In this document: in pieces, positions 56,901 through 64,000 of the stretch
How the letters are laid out: the number at the start of each line of letters is the position of its first letter
How positions within the stretch are numbered: the stretch's first letter is position 1
Assembly (NCBI GenBank): GCA_034670405.1
Contig: JAXDDX010000005.1
Span: 2,395,001-2,459,000 of the forward strand
Direction: 5' to 3'
DNA length: 64,000 nt
DNA from: Hoplostethus atlanticus
Taxonomy: Eukaryota; Chordata; Actinopteri; Trachichthyiformes; Trachichthyidae
Made by a program: the position numbers and the translations under genes
The notes under the pieces: model-generated
Database searches by the model: none
Told to the model about the DNA's origin: nothing
What the model saw: the letters and a program-made list of their open reading frames with translations, nothing else

Positions 56901-59900
56901 ACCAGTTCAACCAACAGCAGCTGTTCTTCACTGGCTGTGGGAATCACCTGAGAGACAAACAGACATATGAACACACAAATCGAGTGTTAGAACAACATAG
57001 GAGGTATAATAAAAGATCTTTACATTTACAGCTAAATGATAATTGATGTCATAACACATTGTATCTACTGTAAAGGAGGATTGAATCATTTTAAAAGACT
57101 AGTTTTAAGGCATCGCCACTGGGAAAGATGGCAGTGAGATGGCAGTGAGATGGCATGGATGACATTTCAGACAATGAGTAGGCTTTGCGCTGTTACTATA
57201 TCCAAATGAAAGTGAAAAAAGTCTGATGTAAAAGGTTTTTTTAAAGGCAATAAAAGCTACAAAAGTTGAACGGGTGGGTTTGCTATTCACTGTATATGGT
57301 TTATGACACCCACCTTATTCCTGATTGGTGTCTTGACCTGTTTCCTCTCATTCCAGACGTAGGCGATAGCCGCCATAAAGTGAGCACCGTGGTTCATGGA
57401 GATTGGACCCAGCAGCTCTAGGATCTGCTGACGGAGGTTCTGCATAATAGAGGTCAGAGGAAGAGGGTAAGTTAGACCTGAGCAGCTGATAACCTGCTCT
57501 GAAAACGGCCCATCCCAAATTCAATCCATAATGAAACCAGTCACCTCCTATACATTTAGAAATAGACGCATAGTACTTCTGTCTACTACTTTTCAATACA
57601 TATAAAAACATCACATCACACAAATTGCATGAATGTTGCCTTGCTGCCGAGTATACACTGCAAGAGTCAAAATGGACGTTTCCTTCATGCAAAATATTAG
57701 TACTCTGTTACACACACAGACTGCTGGATCCAGATTTAACAAAGGATGTGAGAGTTCATTAAAAAACAGCAGGTCATTTACCCTTTCAAGTATTACTCCT
57801 GCAGGGACACGAGCACTGTAATAATTAGGATTAATTAGGATAGGATTAAAAGATGGAAGAATGCATTCTCTAAAGCTCCTAAAAACATCTTCACTGCACA
57901 GTCAGTACAGGACTAGGTTTGCCATCATGGACATGATGATTTAAATTTAAGTGCCTTTTCATCATTTGTGCCATTTGATCCCTTTTTGAGGTGAAAGGAA
58001 GTTGCTGGTGTACCTTGGTGGAGCCCAGGTTGATGTTGGAGGTGGAGGCAGCAGAGGCAGCAGCTGGTTTGTCGGAGCTGTCAGCCTGGTAGAGGACGCT
58101 CCACAGCAGAGTGACAGACGACATGATGGTATGGAGGATGGACAGGATGCCTGAACGAGCCTCGGCCAGGTGCTTCTGGTCAACACTAACTTGCAACTAA
58201 GAAGCGGGATGTGCACAATATAGTCAGCACATATGGTGATATACAATATACTGTATTATGGAGTAGCTTCATACACATCATATTTGGGAATGATTCAAAT
58301 AAGCATGTGAGTGTTTAAATGTAATACAGGCAGTCGACATGGTTGACAAATATGGACTGAAACTGCCAACTGGCTGGGTTAGGAATCAGACATAAAACAA
58401 TAAAGAACTTTTGGACTCAGAAATACAAGGTACATCATCAATAGCTGCTGAGTTAAAGTGTTTTAGGGTGGATTCCTCCTTAAGTTGATTTATGAAAAAA
58501 TACAAGGCGGCCATCTTTTGTTTGAGAAAGGAACGCTCATTCATGTATGAAGTATGATTTGCAGCAACCCAGCGTGGGCAAGACAAATTAGTGGTGCATA
58601 GCGCCCTCACCTGGTGGTACTGGGAAGTGGGATCCAGTAAACAGTAGTGGATGATGGCTGTCACCCCTTCCAGCACTGTTAGAATCAGGTCAGGTGGGAT
58701 GCAGAGAGCCATCCACTGAGGTCTACAGGATAGAGAGAAAATACATTTGTTAATCATGAATACTTATTTTTTTATTAATACATTTCAAATTTCCAATATG
58801 AAGATTCTGAATATCAATGACTCTGTAGCGTGGCATGGAGTGGGGCATATCATGGTGAAGAGTGCCACCTTGTGACCAAAACTTGCTAAGACATTAGCTT
58901 GTTAATAAACTGACGGTACAATACACTTCAATGTCCTGTTGGTTATTATAAGCTGCCTTCATGATTGGACAATCAATACCATAGATCCTGTAGACTAGGT
59001 AGGAATTTCACTGTCAGTACCTGGTGTTGATGATGCCTGTCTCGTAGCGGTACTGTTGAAGGAGATTGTCCAGGTTCCTGCAAAGCTGCAGGGTGACTGA
59101 GGCCACCACCCTCCTCAGCACTCTCCCCATGTACGGCAGGGTGGCCGTGATCAGTCCTATCCACTGGGGATGCATCTTACAAGCATGGTGCTGATGCAAC
59201 GCTCTGATCACTGCACACAGGAACATTCCCTGCGCTGTGATAGGCTGCCCGTGGAGGTACTGCAGCGACGTCATTGGCTGCTGAGGGTTGACGTGCTCCA
59301 CCTCCCCGCCCAGGAGCTCGAACCCTGCACCAGCCCCATTTCCTGTCCCTCCGCCCCCTGCCCCCCCGGCCCCAGGTCCTCCTTCCCCTCCCTCGTCGGC
59401 TGGCACCAGGACTCTGTGCTCAAGGACCACCAGGCTCTGCAGCAGTCTCAGTAGCTGGGACTGGACAGCGCTACAGCTGTCTATCTGGTCCTCTGATAGG
59501 TTGATAACACTGTCCTCTGATAGGCCTTCCTCCACCGTGGCCACGTTGACCCCTGCCACCTGCTGCTCATGCCACTTCTGGGCACTGAAGATGGAGGAGA
59601 GCAAGCAGTGGAGCACCACCTTCTGAACTTTGCACTTGGACAGTACATCGCTGATGAAACTGGCAAAGCCCTTGGCCGAGCCGCCCATGACTTTGGAGAG
59701 CTCACTGAAGAGGAGGGTCAGGACCTCCACGCTGGTCAGCTGCATGGCCCGGTTCCCTGCGAGGTCCTGAGCTCCTGCCGCCACATGAGCAGAGTAATAG
59801 CTCCTCAGGAAGTAGAGACAGAGCGAGATGATGATCTCCAGGTACATGGCGCTGCGGAATGAGTGGGAGTGGGAGTCCTGGGGGATGGGGCAGTAGAAGT

Positions 59901-62900
59901 CTTTGCCCATAACGGAAACCCTGTGGCGGGCTAGGAGGTTCTGGAGCAAGGAGAGCTGTGGAGTGTACGTGTTGTTGATACTGGTGGTGGAGATGGCGCT
60001 TACAAACCCTGAGGGAACAGCTCTCAGCATGGCTGCTATGGCTGAAAGAGCATGGAGGGCACGGGAAGAGTCGTACAGCTGGAGGTAGAGCAGGACATGC
60101 TGGTAGAGAGGGTGGATGTTAAAACGAGGCGGGGCGGAGGAGGATCTACGTCCCCCTGTGACATTGACATTGCCAACAGTCCCACTGGCACTCCCGCTGG
60201 GCGAACCAGTGTCACTCTCAATCTCCGATACCTCCCCTTCCCCACAGCTGTACCAGTTCTCCAGATCCAGGCTGTCTCCAAAGAAAATACTAGGCGGCCG
60301 GGTCTTTTCAGCCTGATTGGCTGCCTTCCTCAGCCTCTCCTCTTCTTTCCTCTTGGCTTTCTTGATCTTAGGCTTGGCCCCTGGAGATCTATCTGCCAAC
60401 CTTTCCATGATCTTCCCCTTCAGGCTGAGCTGGGTACTGCTGTGGCTGCGTTTACGGGCCTGAGGGTCATCCACCCGTAGGTTGTGGTCCGGGGTGGGCG
60501 GGCCTGAGCTGTCTGGCAACGTGACAATTGACGGTGATGAACTATGACGGGTGATGCCCTCTCTGTGCTGCTCCTCTGCGGTTATATCAGGCGTTGCAAC
60601 AGAGAGGAACTCCAGAGTGCCTCCTGCCAGCATCTCTGGCAGGGTCTGGTGGTGGGAGCCAGGATGAGGGCCCAAGTCAAGGCGTGCACCGGTGGAGGTA
60701 TCTGAGGAGGTGCTGTCCGAGTCTGTCTGTGGCCAGGCTTCAGGTGGGGACGGGGTTTCAACAGATGCCTCCTCTACTAAACTCACAACCCTGTCTATGA
60801 GCTCTGCTATAACACAGGACACAGCCTCCTCTATAGAGTCCTCATCCTCTGCAGACACACCATCCAAGGACCCAGATTGTTGCTCTGAGCAATTGACTGC
60901 GCTGTTGGCGCAATCTAGCTCCTCAAAGCTGCCATTGTCCACTGTGGATGAATGGGAGCCACTGGAATCAGAGCTCTGGGCTTCTTCCTGCTGGTCAGCT
61001 GGCTGATATTCACCTGCCAGATGCAGGTTCTCACTGCTTAGGCTCAGGAAGGACAGGCTGTCACTTAGGGGGTTGACAGTCAGACAGAAGGGCTCCATGT
61101 CGCCCAATGGCAGGCCTCGGAGCTGCTCTTGTCCCGCCCTCCCCCCTTGCATTTGGTTGAAATCTGAATAGAGAAGAAATAGACATTTCAGTCACAAATA
61201 AGCAAATGCTGTAAGATGCTGTAAGATGCTATAAGAATTGCGGAAAAACACTGTGCCTGGTGTCGCTGGTAAAACTTTAACTTCACAGAGGAGCATATAT
61301 TACGCTGGGGACATTTTTTGTGAGCCCACCACACAAGAAAAAGGAGGCAGGATGAATGAAAATGGAGAAAGCAGTGGTAGAAATGTTAGCCATAATTGTT
61401 ACTCCGATCATAAAGAGTTAGTATGAGAACACACTGGCTGTGTTGTGGGAGTTCCTGCTATGTGTTTGTACGTAAGTACTGTCTGCTGATAAAGGCAGCT
61501 ACTGCAGCTACACAAAGTGCACTTCACGCAACCGCTTTTCAGTCTACTGACCCTAAGACACTGTCTAAGAGTAACTGCAGTTAAGACTAATCCCCTTCAT
61601 AAATTGGTCATTTAAGTTTAATGGCCAATGCTCACTGTCTGGGAAGCCAGAGTCCATGGTGTAGATGGGTTCAGAGGGATCCTGTTCGGGTGGGTTGGGG
61701 AAGGCCTGGGCCCAGTGGCGCTGGGACTGGACCCTCTGGATGGAGACCCGGTGGGTCTTGGGGTGGAGCAGGAGGAGGAGGAGAGGCTCCAGGACTCGAG
61801 CAATGTCATGTCTCTGTAGGACCTGGTTCAGCCAGGCCCGGCCCACAGCGCTAGCAGATGGATCCCAATAGCTCAGACTGTCTAGCATGATGAAAAGAGA
61901 CCTGCAGGAGAGAGGGAGGGGGTTACAAGGATGGATGGAGAGAGAGAGAGAAGACAATTAACAAGAACAAGAAATTCCAGGAAAGGCACTTGTAACACCA
62001 TGGTGCAAAAGACAACTTTATTATGATCCCTTCATGAAGCATAATGATATACCCTGCAGAAATAAATGAAGCGCTATTGAGATGTGACAAACTGAGGACC
62101 AGACCTACCTGTCAAATGTGCGGCTAAAAGGAGAAGACTTGGTGATATTCAAGTCTCTTGTCAAATGCCACAACACAGAGAACTTCACATGGGCCTCCAG
62201 CCGAATTCTCTGAAAAGACATTGGATACGAGCGAGTGAGTTTGTGAGTTGTTGGTTTGTTGTTGGCATGTGTGTATGTGCATGTGTGTCTAGATAAGAAG
62301 AGTGACCTTGTCTCTGTGCATCAGTTGCTGGCTGATGACGTCCTCACAGATGCTGGAGGAGGGCACCAGGTTGTGAAGCTGGTAGAAGAGCTCCACGCTG
62401 CGCTGGTGGTGCTGGGGAGTCCCTTCGCCCAACTGGTCCCACAGGATCAGAGCCACACTCTGGGATGGTGGTGGTGGTGATGGGGGTTGGAGGGGATTAA
62501 CAAGACTGCTTATTAGACAGAGTGAAGAGCTATATAACCAGACCAATGTAAAAATCATGGACTTCTTATTCCACATAAACAGCAGCTCTGATGATGAGAC
62601 CAGTACTAAGACAGGGAACCTGTAGGTTTCAGTGGTTACACAGTTGAGTGGTACCAGTGGTTGATATTAAGAATTTAGACTAAAGAGATCTCCAACATTT
62701 GAATAGTCTGACAAAATAATTACTGATAAATTATAACATAAATGTAAAGCACATCATTAAAGTTAGGAGTCATCTTGTAGCTTTTATTCACCTACAAGCT
62801 GAGAGTACAATGATACAAACCAATAGAAGAACGCTTGTTTTTTGCCTGCCATTTCTGCAAAGTAAATAAACTAAGTAACAATTACCCCACCAAATGTCCC

Positions 62901-64000
62901 ACTGTAACCTGCTGAGATATCTCTACCTTGAAGAAGTCTGTCTTGTCGGCGATGTACTTCAGTATTCCCTGAGTGAGTGGTGGCCGAATCACTACGGCCA
63001 CTCGGCCCTGGCTGGGGCTCATGGGCTGGGCGGAGTCGGTGCTGCTCCCGGATGCCACACTCTCAGCAGTCACCATGGCGACGGACTGGGTGAGACCCAC
63101 CAGGTCCATGAGCAGGGAGATGGCCACGCCCTGCAGACTGAAGTCACCGGCCAGGCAGCAGGCGTCCATCAGCGTCTGCAGCCACACCGGCGGACGCACC
63201 TGCTCATTGTCTGGATGGAGGCGTGGGGGATATAAGATATAAATGCATGACACATGAAACTGTAAAACATTTCTAGTTCTTAGCACTGTATTGTTGTCCC
63301 TTGCATTTCTGTGCATGACTGCTGAAATCGACGCATCTTAGACTATTAAAGTGCTCTTTCACTACCCATTGCTTCCGGGTTGGAACTCAACTCAGTTTCT
63401 ATGTGGCAATGATATATAGTCGTTTCTAAATACATGAAGAGGCTGGTGGGAGCTGAAAAAGGTGTGAACATTCATAGTTACATTTTCACAATATAGATAC
63501 AATAATAGATACTGCTGCTGCTAATAAAGAACAGACATGATTTGTAGGAAACGATTTAAGTACGCTGTGATGAAGCTTGGTTTAGAGGAATCAAGTGTCT
63601 CATCCCAGACAGAGTTTGCCTCTTGTGGTAAAAAATAATACTGACTAATGTGCCAATGTTGTACATACTGTAATTATTGGCTGGGACATAGATAGATCTT
63701 TAACCATTTATTCACACATCCAGAAGGTCTCACCATTCTGCTCTTCCAGTGTGGGCGAGGACTTGAGGTTGCCTTCAGCGATGTAGACTGGGAAGCTGGA
63801 GCACTCTAGGAAGAGCTGGCAGGCAGCAGTGAAGGCAGGAACGCACTCCCCCTGGCCCAACTCTGAACCAGGACCTGAGCACGGCGCTGTCTGCTCCTTA
63901 CGCCCATTCTGCTGGGCGCCCTCTGAAGGCAACTCCAACCGGACCACCTCTCCCCTCTCACCCCCAGCCCTGCCCGCCTGCCCGGGGACAATATACAGGG
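48101..64000 (-). CDS. dop1a: Protein DOP1A (dopey-1), 5' part outside the window
   Basis: DOP1 proteins are large, conserved Golgi/endosome-associated proteins that work with MON2 in endosome-to-Golgi traffic; mammalian DOP1A also links PI4P-bearing organelles to kinesin-1. Twenty-four exons, listed separately, join in one phase to 1,830 residues plus a stop, the C-terminal three quarters of a protein that is about 2,465 aa in human. Recognition rests on near-verbatim family peptides: [48 protein letters not shown] and the terminal [15 protein letters not shown]. The 2.1-kb exon holds an acidic, Ser-rich, basic-patch disordered region followed by helical sequence. The conserved N-terminal Dopey domain lies outside the window. 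The snap91 neighbour favours dop1a over dop1b, as the human genes both map to 6q14. No frameshift or internal stop was seen. Confidence 0.95.
48560..48790. repeat. Dispersed repeat remnant in a dop1a intron
   Basis: The stretch CTTGCTCAAGGATACATCAG, then GGGATCAAACTCGGGCCCTC and CACTAGGCCATCCTGCTGCC follows the pattern of a common fish interspersed repeat end (SINE or LINE tail). No ORF. Confidence 0.45.
49268..49397 (-). CDS. dop1a: dop1a window exon 23
   Basis: 130 bp. It encodes [20 protein letters not shown] and [13 protein letters not shown]. The acceptor is TCACAG and the donor GTATTT. Confidence 0.96.
49964..50128 (-). CDS. dop1a: dop1a window exon 22
   Basis: 165 bp. It encodes [20 protein letters not shown] and [17 protein letters not shown]. 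The acceptor is CTCTAG and the donor GTCAGT. Confidence 0.95.
50429..50484 (-). CDS. dop1a: dop1a window exon 21
   Basis: 56 bp. It encodes [18 protein letters not shown]. The acceptor is CTGTAG and the donor GTAACC. Confidence 0.94.
50588..50725. repeat. Degenerate GAGT tetranucleotide repeat
   Basis: Interrupted GAGT/GAAT copies over about 140 bp in the intron between dop1a exons 20 and 21. Confidence 0.85.
50854..50990 (-). CDS. dop1a: dop1a window exon 20
   Basis: 137 bp. It encodes [20 protein letters not shown] and [18 protein letters not shown]. The acceptor is GTTCAG beside a short (GT)n run. The donor is GTGAGC. Confidence 0.95.
51415..51447. repeat. (TG)n beside the dop1a exon 19 donor
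   Basis: About sixteen TG dinucleotides, 10 bp below the exon 19 end. Confidence 0.95.
51458..51610 (-). CDS. dop1a: dop1a window exon 19
   Basis: 153 bp. It encodes [20 protein letters not shown] and [15 protein letters not shown]. The acceptor is CTCCAG. The donor GTAAAC is followed after a few bases by a (TG)n tract. Confidence 0.95.
51978..52039 (-). CDS. dop1a: dop1a window exon 18
   Basis: 62 bp. It encodes [20 protein letters not shown]. The acceptor is TTTCAG and the donor GTAAGC. Confidence 0.94.
52125..52605. repeat. Dispersed MITE-like repeat, copy A
   Basis: Contains CTATCTGAGCCGCCTGCCAC, CTGTTTGATTGG and TTTACACCCGGATTTGATGT. A related, more eroded copy is in another dop1a intron at 54165-54485. 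The outer parts (TGACATTAACATGTGTCTTG on the left, CAGGCGTAAAAGGGGTCAC on the right) suggest weak inverted repeats. Confidence 0.45.
52628..52777 (-). CDS. dop1a: dop1a window exon 17
   Basis: 150 bp. It encodes [20 protein letters not shown] and [17 protein letters not shown]. The acceptor is CGGTAG and the donor GTGAGT. Confidence 0.94.
53119..53228 (-). CDS. dop1a: dop1a window exon 16
   Basis: 110 bp. It encodes [20 protein letters not shown] and [13 protein letters not shown]. The acceptor is TGTCAG and the donor GTATGG. Confidence 0.95.
53822..53901 (-). CDS. dop1a: dop1a window exon 15
   Basis: 80 bp. It encodes [20 protein letters not shown]. The acceptor is TTTTAG, immediately below a 48-bp (CA)n tract. 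The donor is GTAAAC. Confidence 0.94.
53911..53958. repeat. (CA)n beside the dop1a exon 15 acceptor
   Basis: Twenty-four CA dinucleotides starting 9 bp above exon 15. Confidence 0.95.
54165..54485. repeat. Dispersed MITE-like repeat, copy B
   Basis: Shares GCCTGCCACCTGT, the CTGGATTTGATGTG segment and the overall order with the 52125-52605 copy. Shorter and diverged. Confidence 0.4.
54644..54788 (-). CDS. dop1a: dop1a window exon 14
   Basis: 145 bp. It encodes [20 protein letters not shown] and [12 protein letters not shown]. The acceptor is ATTCAG and the donor GTGGGC. Confidence 0.94.
54946..55012 (-). CDS. dop1a: dop1a window exon 13
   Basis: 67 bp. It encodes [20 protein letters not shown]. 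The acceptor is CTCTAG and the donor GTAATA. Confidence 0.94.
55230..55334 (-). CDS. dop1a: dop1a window exon 12
   Basis: 105 bp. It encodes [20 protein letters not shown] and PAPGQFLIL. The acceptor is CCGTAG and the donor GTTGGT. Confidence 0.94.
55625..55680 (-). CDS. dop1a: dop1a window exon 11
   Basis: 56 bp. It encodes [18 protein letters not shown]. The acceptor is CCGTAG and the donor GTAGGC. The intron above it contains the solo LTR. Confidence 0.93.
55967..56585 (+). mobile_element. Solo LTR with perfect 5-bp target duplication
   Basis: 619 bp starting TGTGGCGGAC and ending GCCCGCCACA, bounded by AACTG on both sides (55962-55966 and 56586-56590). The interior is GC-rich. An AATAAA on the plus strand near 56499, about 85 bp before the end, sets the orientation, antisense to dop1a. 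No internal retroviral sequence is present. This is what LTR-LTR recombination leaves behind. Probably Gypsy-class, but the family cannot be fixed from an LTR alone. It fills over half of the intron between dop1a exons 11 and 10. Confidence 0.85.
56813..56947 (-). CDS. dop1a: dop1a window exon 10
   Basis: 135 bp, 45 whole codons. It encodes [20 protein letters not shown] and [17 protein letters not shown]. The acceptor is TCTCAG and the donor GTTGGT. Confidence 0.94.
57314..57439 (-). CDS. dop1a: dop1a window exon 9
   Basis: 126 bp, 42 whole codons. It encodes [20 protein letters not shown] and [11 protein letters not shown]. The acceptor is ATGCAG and the donor GTGGGT. Confidence 0.95.
58014..58196 (-). 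CDS. dop1a: dop1a window exon 8
   Basis: 183 bp, 61 whole codons. It encodes [34 protein letters not shown] and a Ser/Ala linker. The acceptor is TCTTAG and the donor GTACAC. Confidence 0.94.
58445..58482 (-). repeat. TTAA-type MITE end, dop1a intron
   Basis: On the minus strand TTAAGGAGGAATCCACCC then TAAAACACTTTAAC, the same terminal family as at 36231. Located between dop1a exons 8 and 7. Confidence 0.35.
58611..58722 (-). CDS. dop1a: dop1a window exon 7
   Basis: 112 bp. It encodes [19 protein letters not shown] and [13 protein letters not shown]. The acceptor is CTGTAG and the donor GTGAGG. Confidence 0.94.
59021..61163 (-). CDS. dop1a: dop1a window exon 6, 2.1-kb central exon
   Basis: 2,143 bp, the largest exon in the window. 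The first half is Ser/Glu/Asp-rich and probably disordered, with [17 protein letters not shown], a phosphorylatable [20 protein letters not shown] stretch and a basic patch [20 protein letters not shown]. The second half is helical, with [20 protein letters not shown] and a Gly/Ala-rich loop ([15 protein letters not shown]). It ends YETGIINT. The acceptor is ATTCAG and the donor GTACTG. Confidence 0.96.
61636..61901 (-). CDS. dop1a: dop1a window exon 5
   Basis: 266 bp. It encodes [20 protein letters not shown] and [20 protein letters not shown]. The acceptor is CTGCAG and the donor GTGAGC. Confidence 0.94.
62109..62209 (-). CDS. dop1a: dop1a window exon 4
   Basis: 101 bp. It encodes [20 protein letters not shown]. 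The acceptor is TTTCAG and the donor GTAGGT. Confidence 0.94.
62307..62459 (-). CDS. dop1a: dop1a window exon 3
   Basis: 153 bp, 51 whole codons. It encodes [20 protein letters not shown] and [11 protein letters not shown]. The acceptor is TCCCAG and the donor GTCACT. Confidence 0.93.
62927..63210 (-). CDS. dop1a: dop1a window exon 2
   Basis: 284 bp. It encodes [20 protein letters not shown] and [13 protein letters not shown]. The acceptor is ATCCAG and the donor GTAGAG. Confidence 0.94.
63734..64000 (-). CDS. dop1a: dop1a window exon 1 (partial)
   Basis: At least 267 bp, running off the right edge. It encodes [19 protein letters not shown] and [18 protein letters not shown]. The donor is GTGAGA, with the next exon completing an Asp codon. 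Confidence 0.92.

Overview
The window comes from a vertebrate nuclear genome, almost certainly a ray-finned (teleost) fish. It has many short coding blocks separated by GT-AG introns, dense CA/GA/GACA microsatellites, and fish-type repeats: Tc1, hAT, a CACTA/EnSpm-like element, TTAA-target elements, an L2-like LINE, a tRNA-like SINE and a solo LTR. There are no bacterial operons and no CRISPR array. Two host genes were recognised, both on the minus strand, and both run off the window.

Right third (about 47.8-64 kb): the 3' part of dop1a (DOP1A/DOPEY1). Twenty-four exons join in a single open phase and encode 1,830 residues up to a stop at 48101-48103, followed by a 3' UTR and two overlapping AATAAA signals near 47.8 kb. 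The N-terminal part lies beyond position 64000. One intron holds a complete solo LTR with a perfect 5-bp target duplication.

Left two thirds (143-44473): snap91 (AP180, synaptic clathrin-assembly protein). Twenty-six coding exons, including microexons of 13, 15 and 19 nt, join without a phase break into 971 residues. These give the N-terminal ANTH domain (about residues 1-285) and a long Ala/Pro/Ser/Thr-rich clathrin- and AP2-binding tail. The last exon or exons lie left of position 1. Intron 1 is about 22 kb and holds most of the mobile DNA.

Between the genes (44.5-47.8 kb) lie the probable snap91 promoter and 5' exon area and a 5'-truncated L2-like LINE.

The most unusual structure is in snap91 intron 1. 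A TTAA-type element carries a 45-bp minisatellite organised as a 540-bp higher-order repeat with two almost identical copies. A 7.3-kb CACTA/EnSpm-like transposon (24177-31503, TA duplication) interrupts it. That element is itself interrupted inside a coding exon by a 3.1-kb hAT element (26053-29172, 8-bp duplication). A second, smaller copy of the minisatellite-bearing element lies in another snap91 intron (9340-10056). Exon coordinates are inferred from reading frame, splice dinucleotides and remembered vertebrate family sequences; no alignment or transcript evidence was available.
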